Assembly (NCBI RefSeq): GCF_021165935.1
Contig: NZ_CP088953.1
Location: 434,001 to 498,000 of the forward strand
Length of the DNA stretch: 64,000 bases
Direction: 5' to 3'
From: Microbulbifer elongatus
GTDB lineage: Bacteria > Pseudomonadota > Gammaproteobacteria > Pseudomonadales > Cellvibrionaceae
The notes under the pieces were generated by a model, which saw only the letters and a list, made by a program, of their open reading frames with translations, searched no databases and was not told the DNA's origin. Every line of letters begins with the position of its first letter. Position 1 is the first letter of the stretch. The position numbers and the translations under genes are program-made. Below are positions 8,559-17,660 of the stretch, piece by piece.

Positions 8559-10463
8559 ATGTCTTCACTCAATCAAGACAATCGCATGATCCGGACGGAT
8601 TGTCCGATCGGAAAAGATATTTTCATCGCAACCGCCATCACCGGCGAAGAGCATATCTCCAACACCTACCGCTACCAGCTCCGCCTGATGTCGGACGATC
8701 ACGAAATCACCCAGGACAAGATTGTCGGCAAACTATTTACCGCCACGATCCAGCACGGTGATGCGGAGAAATACATCAACGGCTACGTAACACATTTTTC
8801 TATGCTCGACGTGAATGCGGAAGGGCTGCGAGAGTATACGGCTGTCATTCAACCCGGCCTGTGGTTCACCACTTTGGCGGGGCAGAATCGTATCTTCGAG
8901 AGCAAGTGTGCACTCACTATCATCAACGAGGTGCTGAAAGAGCACGCCGCGGTGGTCACGTTCAGCACCAAGTGCAACAAAAAATTCCTGAAACGCGAAT
9001 ATTGTGTACAACACAACGAAAGCGATTTTCAGTTTATCAGCCGGCTTCTCGCCGAAGAAGGTGTTGCCTATTACTTCCTGCAGTCAGACGGCAAGCATGA
9101 GCTTGTGCTATGTGACGACAGTAAACATTTTTACGACTGCCGCACAGACAAACTTGAATACGACGGCGGCGGCAGCCATCCAACCATGCATTCTGTACGC
9201 CGCTGGCAGCGCGAATTTAATTACCATGGTGGCGGTTTCGAGTTTAAAGACTACAACGAATATACTCCGGATAAAGACAACAGCCAGAATGTGTCAACAG
9301 CGAGCAAGCTGAACAACGTAAAAGGCTATATTCAGAGCCTGTACGGTCGAAATCACTTCGAGCCGAAATCAGATGGTACCCACGTATTCCAGGATAGCCA
9401 CCACAAGACACTCACCGAACATGCAGTCGAGTCACTGGAAGCGGGTTTTGACATAGCGCGTGGCGCCAGTGATTGCGGTGAGCTCTGCGCTGGGGGTAGA
9501 TTTGAGCTGGCACACTCACTGAAGAGTGAAAAAGGTAAGTATCTCATCACCTCGTTACGGCTGTCAGCGAAAGACAGTAACAGCGAGGACTCACAGTTCA
9601 GCAACACATTCACCTGCATCCCTGAGAAGGTCATGCCGCGGCCGGTACCTTTCGGCAACCTGAACAGGTCCCATGCGCCACAGGTGGCCACCGTAGTTGA
9701 GGTAAAGGCCACAGACTCTTCCGGTTCCGGGGACGAATATACCCAACTCAAAGTAAAATTCCCCTGGAATTCCAAGCAAAATAGCTGCTGGATTCGTGTG
9801 CTGCAGTCTTTCTCAGGCAAAAACTGGGGAGCCAGTTTTGTGCCCCGGGTCGGTCAGGAGGTGGTGGTGAGCTATATCAACGGCAATCTTGATCGACCGC
9901 TGGTGACCGGCGCTGTGTTCAACAGCAATAATCCTGGCCCTCAATACACCGCAACTCAGAGCGGCTGGAAAACACAGATCAAGGACAGCAAATTCAATGA
10001 GCTGCGCTTCGATGACAAAAAGGACAGCGAAGAAATCTATATGGAGGCCGGTAAGGATCACAATTTCCTGATCAATAATGACCAAACAGGAAAGATTGAT
10101 AATGATCAGACACTGGAAATCAAAAATAACCGCACCATTACCATAGCGGAAGGTAATGAAACGATTACGCTCGGCAAAGGCGACCAGAAGACGGATATCG
10201 AGGGCAGTCAGTCAGTGACGCTCAATTCTGGCGATCACACCGTCAAGGTGAAAAGCGGAAAACAGACAATTGATGTGATGGGAGCCATTAAAATCACCTC
10301 CAAGACATCCATCGACCTGAAAGTGGGTGGCAACAGTATTTCCATCAAACCCTCGGGTATTGAGATCAAAGGTACCATGCTAACCTGCAAGGGCGACTCC
10401 ATGGCGGAAATGAAGGCCGGTGGGATACTGACACTTAAAGGCGGCGTCACCAAGATTAACTGA
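8559..10463 (+). CDS. vgrG: VgrG (TssI), T6SS spike protein
   Basis: VgrG trimers cap the Hcp tube and puncture the target membrane. The 634-residue protein has a gp27-like N-terminal half (FIATAITGEEHISNTYRYQL at about 22, then NESDFQFISRLLAEEGVAYYF). An OB-fold gp5-like segment follows (about 370-450, ending FVPRVGQEVVVSYINGNLDRPLV). The C-terminal needle is made of short beta repeats rich in Thr, Ile, Lys and Gly and ends GGVTKIN. The length is that of a structural VgrG with no extra effector domain. A GGGG Shine-Dalgarno lies just before the ATG. Two small genes follow closely, the last encoding a PAAR tip. Confidence 0.96.
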   Translation: MSSLNQDNRMIRTDCPIGKDIFIATAITGEEHISNTYRYQLRLMSDDHEITQDKIVGKLFTATIQHGDAEKYINGYVTHFSMLDVNAEGLREYTAVIQPGLWFTTLAGQNRIFESKCALTIINEVLKEHAAVVTFSTKCNKKFLKREYCVQHNESDFQFISRLLAEEGVAYYFLQSDGKHELVLCDDSKHFYDCRTDKLEYDGGGSHPTMHSVRRWQREFNYHGGGFEFKDYNEYTPDKDNSQNVSTASKLNNVKGYIQSLYGRNHFEPKSDGTHVFQDSHHKTLTEHAVESLEAGFDIARGASDCGELCAGGRFELAHSLKSEKGKYLITSLRLSAKDSNSEDSQFSNTFTCIPEKVMPRPVPFGNLNRSHAPQVATVVEVKATDSSGSGDEYTQLKVKFPWNSKQNSCWIRVLQSFSGKNWGASFVPRVGQEVVVSYINGNLDRPLVTGAVFNSNNPGPQYTATQSGWKTQIKDSKFNELRFDDKKDSEEIYMEAGKDHNFLINNDQTGKIDNDQTLEIKNNRTITIAEGNETITLGKGDQKTDIEGSQSVTLNSGDHTVKVKSGKQTIDVMGAIKITSKTSIDLKVGGNSISIKPSGIEIKGTMLTCKGDSMAEMKAGGILTLKGGVTKIN

Positions 10464-10474
10464 CGGAATACATT

Positions 10475-11050
10475 ATGACTGACCTGGTGAAAGTTCAGGC
10501 GACAACCGCGCAAGAGTTGTTACAGGACATTGAAATCAGTGAAGAAGGGCAGCCGCATCTGGTTCTGGACACCGCACCGGAGATCAGCATCCTGCGCCTG
10601 ATGGAAGCGGCATGTTATGGCGATGCGGTCAAACTGCTTGCTCGTGGTCTTCCGAAACGGGAAGCCGTCTGGTGGGCTTGCCTGTGCACGCGCGATATCG
10701 AGACACCGGAGACCGATGAGAATAATCGCAAAGCGCTGATGGCCGCAGAAAACTGGGTCAAAAAACCCAGCGAAGAACGGCGCCTGATTTGCAAACAGAT
10801 GGGGGAGGCCACCAAATTCAAGACACCGGCAAGCTGGGCGGCAACCGCAGCCAGCTGGTGCCATGGAAGTATGGCGGGGCCCGATGAGCCCGTGGTGGAA
10901 GCACCGGAGCATCTGTATGCCCATGCTGTCGCGGGCAGTGTTTCCCTGGCAGCGGTGATGCACAATCCCGTGAACCCCGAACAACCCTTCGAGCGGTATC
11001 TGCAACAGGGTCTCAATCTCGCCCGGGGCGGCAACGGCAAAGCCGGGTAA
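10475..11050 (+). CDS. VgrG-PAAR-associated conserved protein, probably DUF6931 family
   Basis: The 191-residue soluble protein has no signal peptide or membrane segment. It is mostly helical, with several Trp and Cys residues (AVWWACLCTRDIE, ASWAATAASWCHG). Proteins of this size and pattern are known between vgrG and PAAR genes in many T6SS loci, where they are thought to act as adaptors or loading factors. Assignment to DUF6931 is from memory of that pattern and was not tested. It starts 11 bp after vgrG and ends 24 bp before the PAAR gene, so the three are probably co-transcribed. No catalytic motif was recognised. Confidence 0.65.
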   Translation: MTDLVKVQATTAQELLQDIEISEEGQPHLVLDTAPEISILRLMEAACYGDAVKLLARGLPKREAVWWACLCTRDIETPETDENNRKALMAAENWVKKPSEERRLICKQMGEATKFKTPASWAATAASWCHGSMAGPDEPVVEAPEHLYAHAVAGSVSLAAVMHNPVNPEQPFERYLQQGLNLARGGNGKAG

Positions 11051-11074
11051 CCACGCAGCCAGGAGTATTCAACA

Positions 11075-11368
11075 ATGGGAAAGCCCGCTTCACGTCTCAC
11101 GGATATGCACGTTTGCCCCATGGTGACCGGCACGGTTCCCCATGTGGGAGGGCCAATCGTCTCACCGGGAAGCCCCACCGTGCTGATTGGCGGTATGCCA
11201 GCTGCAACAATGGGCAGTACCTGTACCTGCGTCGGACCACCAGACAGCATCATCATGGGCAGCACCACCGTACTGATCGCCAACAAACCTGCTGCCCGCA
11301 TGGGGGACTCGACCAGTCACGGCGGTAAAATTGTCATAGGCTGCCCTACCGTTCTGGTGGGCGGTTAG
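11075..11368 (+). CDS. PAAR-domain spike tip protein
   Basis: This 97-residue stand-alone PAAR protein would form the metal-bound cone that sharpens VgrG. The fold's repeated PxVLIGGxPA-type hairpins are visible (SPTVLIGGMPAATMGS, TTVLIANKPAARMGD, CPTVLVGG). Candidate zinc ligands are in MHVCP, the CTC segment and the HGG near the end. There is no N- or C-terminal extension, so it is not itself a toxin carrier. The ATG has a good AGGAG ribosome-binding site. It is the last gene of the vgrG group. Confidence 0.95.
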   Translation: MGKPASRLTDMHVCPMVTGTVPHVGGPIVSPGSPTVLIGGMPAATMGSTCTCVGPPDSIIMGSTTVLIANKPAARMGDSTSHGGKIVIGCPTVLVGG

Positions 11369-11378
11369 AGGGTAAACA

Positions 11379-11420
11379 AAAGAAGGCCGTTTCCACCTCA
11401 GGGATGGAGCACGGCCTTTT
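11379..11420. terminator. Bidirectional terminator between the PAAR gene and clpV
   Basis: An inverted repeat (AAGGCCGT, 11383-11390; ACGGCCTT, 11411-11418) is flanked by A-rich sequence on the left and TTTT on the right. It fits the convergent ends of the vgrG group (plus) and the tss operon (minus). Confidence 0.75.
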
Positions 11421-11494
11421 CGACTTCAGGCAAGCCCCCGGCGTCAGTCCCGGGAGCTTTTGAACACGTAAAGCTTCATAAAATCAGCAATCTT

Positions 11495-14143
11495 CTAACT
11501 GACCTGATATTCAAACTCACCCTCTTCCGTGGCACCGATATGTACCCGCTTGATATCCTCACCGCGCGCCATTCGATCCAGACACTCGCTCGCCAGCGCC
11601 GGCAGGACGGTTCGATTGAGTATGACTTCGATATTCCGCGCCCCGGTATCGGCTTCCTGACAACGGGCAACAATGCTGATTAGCACATCGTCTTCGTAGC
11701 TGAATTCCGCCCCATAGTGTTCTTTCACACGCTTCTCGATGCGGCGCATATTGATTTTACAGATTTCGACCAGATTCTCGTCATCCAGCGGGTAGTATGC
11801 GATGACATTGGTTCGCCCAAGAAACGCCGGTTTGAATTTCTGCAACAGGTGTGGCCGGATATTGTCCAGCAGTACCTCGGGTTCCGGTTTTTCTTCAACC
11901 TGATTGAAGATCGCGCGAATTGCGTCTTCTCCGGCATTGGAGGTCATGATGATGACGGTGTTTTTAAAATCGATGTCACGCCCCTCACCGTCTTTGATGG
12001 TGCCCTTATCGAACAGGTTGTAAAAGATATCCTGAACGCCGGGGTGCGCTTTCTCCATCTCATCCAGAAGGATCACCGAGTAGGGTTTACGCCGCGCTGC
12101 TTCCGTCAATACACCACCCTCGCCGTAGCCCACGTAGCCGGGAGGGGAACCGAGCAACATGGATACTTTGTGTTCCTCCTTGAATTCGGACATATTGATG
12201 GTCGTAATATTCTGCTCACCGCCAAACAGTGTATCGGCGAGGGCCAGTGCGGTTTCGGTTTTGCCGACACCGCTGGTACCACAGAACAGAAAGACGCCGA
12301 CCGGTTTGCGCGGGTCGGTGAGGCCGGCGCGGGATGTACGAATCGCTTGCGCCACCGCTTCCAGTGCATGCGGCTGACCGATAACCCGCTGATTCAGGCG
12401 CTCCGCCAGGCTCTGCACCGCGTGGATTTCATCGGCGACCATTTTCCCGACGGGAATCCCGGTCCAGTTGGCGATAACCGCCGCGATTGCCTGCTCATCA
12501 ACCTCCGGCTGCATCAGGGGCGTATCGCCCTGGATATTCTGTAACTGGGCGGTCAGCTCCTGCAGCTGCTGTTTGAGATCGGCGAGCAGTGACTCATCGG
12601 CTGAAGACCCCGTGGTAAACGCTTCATCAATCTGGTCCCGCAGAGCACGAATCTGCGTGATCAGTTCAAGCTCCTGCTGATGTTGACTCTGTAGATGCGC
12701 AAGACGCTGCTCCGCCTCTTCTTTATCTGCCTGCAGTGCGGACAGCGATTCTTCATGGGCACCAGTGGCGGCGTTTTCCCGGCGCAGCTTTTCCATGGTG
12801 CGCTCGGCACCAGCGATAATTCGCTGGGCATCCTCGATGGCGCCGGGTGTTGCCGACTGACTCAGTGCAACCCGTGCGCAGGCAGTATCCAGCAGGCTCA
12901 CGGACTTGTCGGGTAACTGTCGGCCCGGGATATAACGGTGAGACAATTTTACCGAGGCAACAATTGCCTCATCCAGAATACGTACTTTATGGTGGGACTC
13001 CAGGCTTGGGGCAATGCCCCGCATCATATCGATGGCCTTGTTTTCGTCTGGCTCTTCCACTTTTACGACCTGGAATCGACGGGTTAGCGCCGGGTCCCGT
13101 TCGAAGTACTTCTTGTACTCGGCCCAGGTCGTTGCCGCAATGGTGCGCAACTCACCCCGAGCCAATGCGGGCTTCAACAGATTGGCTGCATCCCCCTGGC
13201 CTTCCTTTCCGCCCGCACCAATCATGGTATGCGCTTCGTCGATAAACAGAATAATCGGCGTGGTTGACGCGCGCACTTCTTCAATCACGGACTTCAGACG
13301 ATTTTCAAACTCGCCTTTCACACTGGCGCCAGCCTGCAACAGACCCAGGTCCAGGGTCCGCACGGCAACATCACGCAGTGGTGTCGGCACATCACCATTG
13401 GCAATACGCAGGGCAAAGCCCTCGACCACAGCGGTCTTACCCACACCGGCCTCGCCAGTGAGGATCGGGTTGTTTTGCCGCCGGCGTGTCAGGATATCGA
13501 CACACTGTCGTATCTCTTCGTCACGCCCCAATACCGGATCGATTTCGCCGTTACGCGCGCGCTCGGTGAGGTTGACGGTATATTTATCCAGAGCCGGCGC
13601 TTTGCTCGCCATAACCGCGGCCGCAGCGCCTTCACCGCCATCTGCAGCGGCAGTGAGGTGATGGGATTCAGCACTCTGTCCGAACATTGCACGGGCAGTC
13701 TCGCGAATCGACTCTGGTGCTATGCCTTTCAGTACCGGACAGCTTTCCAGCACCTGGCGACGGGCGCTTTCCTCGAGCAGCAGCGCAGCCAGCAGATGTC
13801 CGGAACTCACTACCCGATGACCGAAATCAATGGAGGCAAGCATCCAGCTGTTTTTCGCAGCTTCGACAATCGCAGGAGACAATGCGGCAGGGCGACTGCT
13901 ACCGGATTTGAAGGCAGCGATAGCGGTAGCCAGTTGCTTGGCAAACTGGGATGGATTGACATCGTGCTTTTCAAGAAGGTGAAACAGATCGGTGTCGGAT
14001 TGATCCAGCAATTTTAACAACCAATGCTCTATTTCCACGTTGTACTGGCTTTGTGCCAGGCAAAGGCCGGCGGCTCCTTCCAGTGACTCCCGCATATGCG
14101 GCGTCATGGTTTCTACCAGGCGCTTAAGATCGATGTTGATCAT
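11495..14143 (-). CDS. clpV: ClpV (TssH), AAA+ ATPase that recycles the contracted sheath
   Basis: The 882-residue Clp/Hsp100 protein has an N-terminal ClpN domain (about 1-160) that in the family binds the TssC N-terminal helix. Its first AAA+ domain has Walker A GEAGVGKT (230-237) and Walker B ILFIDEAH. A coiled-coil middle domain is followed by a second AAA+ domain (GTSGVGKT near 620, VILLDEMEKAH). The phrase LDKYTVNLTERARNG before AAA1 is typical of ClpV rather than ClpB. It starts at an ATG with an AGGGA site, 111 bp after tssG, and is the last gene of the operon. Confidence 0.96.
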   Translation of the reverse strand: MINIDLKRLVETMTPHMRESLEGAAGLCLAQSQYNVEIEHWLLKLLDQSDTDLFHLLEKHDVNPSQFAKQLATAIAAFKSGSSRPAALSPAIVEAAKNSWMLASIDFGHRVVSSGHLLAALLLEESARRQVLESCPVLKGIAPESIRETARAMFGQSAESHHLTAAADGGEGAAAAVMASKAPALDKYTVNLTERARNGEIDPVLGRDEEIRQCVDILTRRRQNNPILTGEAGVGKTAVVEGFALRIANGDVPTPLRDVAVRTLDLGLLQAGASVKGEFENRLKSVIEEVRASTTPIILFIDEAHTMIGAGGKEGQGDAANLLKPALARGELRTIAATTWAEYKKYFERDPALTRRFQVVKVEEPDENKAIDMMRGIAPSLESHHKVRILDEAIVASVKLSHRYIPGRQLPDKSVSLLDTACARVALSQSATPGAIEDAQRIIAGAERTMEKLRRENAATGAHEESLSALQADKEEAEQRLAHLQSQHQQELELITQIRALRDQIDEAFTTGSSADESLLADLKQQLQELTAQLQNIQGDTPLMQPEVDEQAIAAVIANWTGIPVGKMVADEIHAVQSLAERLNQRVIGQPHALEAVAQAIRTSRAGLTDPRKPVGVFLFCGTSGVGKTETALALADTLFGGEQNITTINMSEFKEEHKVSMLLGSPPGYVGYGEGGVLTEAARRKPYSVILLDEMEKAHPGVQDIFYNLFDKGTIKDGEGRDIDFKNTVIIMTSNAGEDAIRAIFNQVEEKPEPEVLLDNIRPHLLQKFKPAFLGRTNVIAYYPLDDENLVEICKINMRRIEKRVKEHYGAEFSYEDDVLISIVARCQEADTGARNIEVILNRTVLPALASECLDRMARGEDIKRVHIGATEEGEFEYQVS

Positions 14144-14254
14144 AGACTTTTCCCTTTTTTGGTAATCCGTTTCAAAAGCGGCAAGCAGTGCATGCTTCTG
14201 TAAAACGGCGGTTTCCTTTCAGACTTGGAGGTATCGACGACAGACAGCTATAAA

Positions 14255-15394
14255 TCATGCTAACGGCAGTGCTTCGTCAGGTGACATCTGTTCGGCACTC
14301 AAACTGATATATACCGGCTCACCGCTCTCCGGCTCCGTGGACATATGTGTATTCCAGCCGAGTAGCGGCTGGGTCGCTGCCTGGTCGGACAGCTGTACCG
14401 GCGCGACATCGTCGGTGAACAGGGTCGCGGAAATCTCGAAATCCATCTCCACGCCCGCCCCCAGCTGGATGAAGGACTTTAGCGCTTCCAGTTTACGCCC
14501 ACCGGGGGCCATGGCCATGTGCGTTTCGTAGTCCATTGGCTCGATCACCACACGAAATTTATTCTGCGCCTGGAAACAGTGTGTCCCCATGATCGTATCT
14601 ACCCCCAGTCGGTTATTAACCCCCAGGGGTTGCTCCGCACAAGGCAGTCGCGTGAGTACGTCCTCAGGCAGCTCGTCCCATTGCCCCTGAAACTGTTCTA
14701 TTGACACGTTGAGGCCGAAAAACTGCCGGATCATCTGCGCAAGGCCCGTGGCCGAACACTGCTGACGGCCCAAGTGGCCGGCCAGGCCCAGTAATGCATC
14801 GTCGGGAATTGGCAGGCGATACCGCATTTCACTGGTACCAAGCCCCGCGACCGAAGCGATAACCTGAGAGAAGAGATCCGGCTCTTTGTCCTGCCGCAGG
14901 CGCGACTGCTCGTAGTTAACCGGCAGCTGGTACTTTTGCCAGGCGCGATACAGCAGTGATACGTGACGATGATTGAAGATATCGAGAAAATCTTTCAGTG
15001 CAGCGTTTTTCTCTTTTAATTCCTGCTGCACCACCTCGGTCATAAAGTACGGCAACACACCCTGACTGCCGATCAGCCCTCCAAACCCGACCTCCATTTC
15101 CCATTTTTCAGTGTCGGAATCCGTCTCTTTTATCCCGTCCGGCACCGAACGACGATGGAGTTTCAGAACATCGGCACTAACAAACGACAGTGATGTCTGC
15201 GACTTGAAACGCAAAAATTCTCGCGACGGCGGTGTTGCTGTACCGAGTCGGCCAGCGCCGTAGGGAGAATCCTCGCCCGGTGTAAGAACCGCCGACTCGA
15301 GAAGCCGCACCGCCTGATAGAATTCGAATCGGTAAGGCTCGGTGCGCAGCTGCTCGATTAAACCAGTGCTTTGTCGCCTGCGCGCGGTGGCCAT
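14255..15394 (-). CDS. tssG: TssG, T6SS baseplate wedge subunit
   Basis: TssG (ImpH/VasB) pairs with TssF and TssE in the baseplate wedge. The 379-residue length is near the family norm. The N-terminus contains the family pattern LRTEPYRFEFYQAVRLLE and the middle contains FLDIFNHRHVSLLYRAWQKYQ-type sequence, both diagnostic. Its ATG lies inside the 3' end of tssF (37-nt overlap), which suggests translational coupling and a fixed ratio to TssF. Confidence 0.95.
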   Translation of the reverse strand: MATARRRQSTGLIEQLRTEPYRFEFYQAVRLLESAVLTPGEDSPYGAGRLGTATPPSREFLRFKSQTSLSFVSADVLKLHRRSVPDGIKETDSDTEKWEMEVGFGGLIGSQGVLPYFMTEVVQQELKEKNAALKDFLDIFNHRHVSLLYRAWQKYQLPVNYEQSRLRQDKEPDLFSQVIASVAGLGTSEMRYRLPIPDDALLGLAGHLGRQQCSATGLAQMIRQFFGLNVSIEQFQGQWDELPEDVLTRLPCAEQPLGVNNRLGVDTIMGTHCFQAQNKFRVVIEPMDYETHMAMAPGGRKLEALKSFIQLGAGVEMDFEISATLFTDDVAPVQLSDQAATQPLLGWNTHMSTEPESGEPVYISLSAEQMSPDEALPLA

Positions 15395-17187
15395 CGCTTA
15401 AGCTCTCCATCCCGGCCACTCAACTTAGCGATCAGCCGGGTAAATGAATTGATAGAACAGTACAGCCCGAGGAATCGCTCAATCACACTGGCAAACAGTA
15501 ACGCGCTGGTACCCTTGAGCATCATGGAATCCAGAACAATGGTGACCTCGGTGCCGCGACACAGCACAACGCTTCCGTCAATCTGTATGGGTGCGGTAAT
15601 CGGACGGGTTTCCATCTTCAGCAATGCTTCAATGAGATTGCGGGTGCTGCCGGAATTCCGAAAGTCGTAAAGGCGGAGTATTTCCTTGAAGGCGTCACAG
15701 CCACCCTCGCCGCTCAGAGAGAGATGATTGAGATTCAGGTGCGATACAAGACGCCAATAGCTACGCTCCCGTCGCGGTGGTCGCAGGGTTTCAGTAGGTG
15801 GTACCACGCAGCTGATCCGCTGCGCCGGCGCATCGCCATCCACGATCGTCAGGTAGGGCTGTGCGTTGCCGGTAGGCAGCTTTTTCGGCAGATTCCGGTT
15901 GCTACAGGTCAATTTGAGGTCGAGCGTCTGCCCATTGGCCTCGAGGGGGCGAAAATCAAGATCCACCAGACTGATATCCAGTTCCGATGCCAGCTCATTC
16001 CCATGTTCCCCTTCAATGACATCGCGGCGCCGCGCATACCAGAATGCACTTTGTGCACTTCCAGACTGGCTGTGCTGCAATCCGTAGAAGGGGCGATACC
16101 GCGTGGTGTTCCCAGAGGAATCTGTGCCGTTGACTTCATCAATGGAATAGACTTCCAGGCCATCGGTACGGCGGACATCCGCAACCACATGGTATTGGTA
16201 CTGGCGGTGATCCACCGGGATGGGATCCGCACTCTGTTCAAACAGATTGATCACCGGAGTGCAGCCAAGCGCGAACATCTCCTCGGTCATCTGTTTTTCG
16301 AGTTCGTCGTGGGTTTCCGACAGATAGAAATACAGGTTCAGTGTATCGCCATAGCGGCCATCAATGGCATCCGCCACGCCGGTAATATCAATAAACTGAA
16401 ATTTTTCCGGGAAGGTGAAATATTCCGTCAACAGGCGATAGCCCAGGAACGCTGATTCGGGATAGGGCAGCAACCCGTCATCACTGTCGAGCCCAACCTG
16501 TTCAATTCGGCTTGGCTCAAGCATTACCGGCGAGGGATCGCCCTCCCCATTTGCGACCACTAATCGGACGCACTTTGTCAGCAACAGGTCATACAACTCG
16601 CAGATATGGCTGGGCAGTCCACGCAAGAAAAAGCGCAACGTTTCCGGCGCAAGTTCGGAAAAATGGACTTCGCTACTGAACGTTTTCAGAGATAGCTTGA
16701 GAACACCGTTGGCACCCTGGATATCGTTACACCCCGGCGCGATAAACGGCCGCGGCATTAAAGTTGCGGATTCGACGCGAAACGGTGATACATCGACTGG
16801 ATAGCGACTGCTAAAACGGCAGGTCTGCCCTTGGAAGGTCTCTGTTTCCAACACCAGATCTCTCTCCAGGTGCACGATCGCATCCAGATCCGGTTCCGCC
16901 TCAAACTGGACGATAGCACAGGAAGGTATTGGGCGGAGATAATGTGGATAAAGAGTTTCCAGTACTGCATCGGTTAGCTCGGGGAAGTCGTCGTTGAGCT
17001 TCTGCTGCACCCGCGCGTTCATATAGGCGAAGCCTGACAGCAATCGGCCGACCAGAGGGTCGTCTACTGTTTCGGCATCGAGTTGAAGACGGGAGGCGGC
17101 GGCAGGGTGCAAACGCGCAAATTCGCCAGCACTCTGCTGGACAAACGCCAGTTCCCGCTCGTATAAATCGATCAGCTTTTCACTCAC
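15358..17187 (-). CDS. tssF: TssF, T6SS baseplate wedge subunit
   Basis: TssF (ImpG/VasA) is the large wedge protein. This one has 609 residues, with the family's N-terminal LIDLYERELAFVQQSAGEFA and LVGRLLSGFAYMNARVQQKL. The start is a GTG at 17187 that shares its first base with the tssE stop (TAGTG), so the two are translationally coupled. Full length, no anomalies. Confidence 0.95.
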   Translation of the reverse strand: MSEKLIDLYERELAFVQQSAGEFARLHPAAASRLQLDAETVDDPLVGRLLSGFAYMNARVQQKLNDDFPELTDAVLETLYPHYLRPIPSCAIVQFEAEPDLDAIVHLERDLVLETETFQGQTCRFSSRYPVDVSPFRVESATLMPRPFIAPGCNDIQGANGVLKLSLKTFSSEVHFSELAPETLRFFLRGLPSHICELYDLLLTKCVRLVVANGEGDPSPVMLEPSRIEQVGLDSDDGLLPYPESAFLGYRLLTEYFTFPEKFQFIDITGVADAIDGRYGDTLNLYFYLSETHDELEKQMTEEMFALGCTPVINLFEQSADPIPVDHRQYQYHVVADVRRTDGLEVYSIDEVNGTDSSGNTTRYRPFYGLQHSQSGSAQSAFWYARRRDVIEGEHGNELASELDISLVDLDFRPLEANGQTLDLKLTCSNRNLPKKLPTGNAQPYLTIVDGDAPAQRISCVVPPTETLRPPRRERSYWRLVSHLNLNHLSLSGEGGCDAFKEILRLYDFRNSGSTRNLIEALLKMETRPITAPIQIDGSVVLCRGTEVTIVLDSMMLKGTSALLFASVIERFLGLYCSINSFTRLIAKLSGRDGELKRWPPRAGDKALV

Positions 17188-17660
17188 TACAGAATCTCCG
17201 AAACATCCACGAGCTGGGTCACCGGGTTTAACGTGGAGTCGAACACGATCACCTCCGCGGCGGGATTTACATGCAATACCGCTTCTACACGAAAACGGAT
17301 ACTGGGGTCTTCCACATCGACCTTCTCCTGAGTGGATACCTTGACCGAGCGTATACGCGGCTCAAAGTCGAGGATCGTTCGTTCAATATCGCGGCAGAAT
17401 CGTTTTCGGCTGTCAGCGGATGTCAGGTTGACTGTGGAGAGATCCGGCAATCCATAATTGATATTTGACGCCTCCAGATGCTCATGTTCCTCCGGGGCAG
17501 AAATGCAGCGATAGCGAGTATTGAACAGGTATTCCAGGTCCCGCCTCACCCCTTCCCGCAACTGCCGCAGCACCTGATGGGGACGGTGCAGATCTACCCG
17601 GCCCGAGGACTCCAGCAAGCGATCCAGTAGCGGTGCAATCAGCCGCTTTTCTCTGGCCAT
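17187..17660 (-). CDS. tssE: TssE, gp25-like baseplate protein
   Basis: The 157-residue gp25/lysozyme-like protein nucleates sheath assembly on the baseplate. It has the N-terminal LLDRLLESSG pattern, the LEYLFNTRYR segment and the C-terminal beta-rich half with RFRVEAVLHVNP. The ATG overlaps the stop of the upstream sheath paralogue (TAATG), so the two are coupled. Confidence 0.93.
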   Translation of the reverse strand: MAREKRLIAPLLDRLLESSGRVDLHRPHQVLRQLREGVRRDLEYLFNTRYRCISAPEEHEHLEASNINYGLPDLSTVNLTSADSRKRFCRDIERTILDFEPRIRSVKVSTQEKVDVEDPSIRFRVEAVLHVNPAAEVIVFDSTLNPVTQLVDVSEIL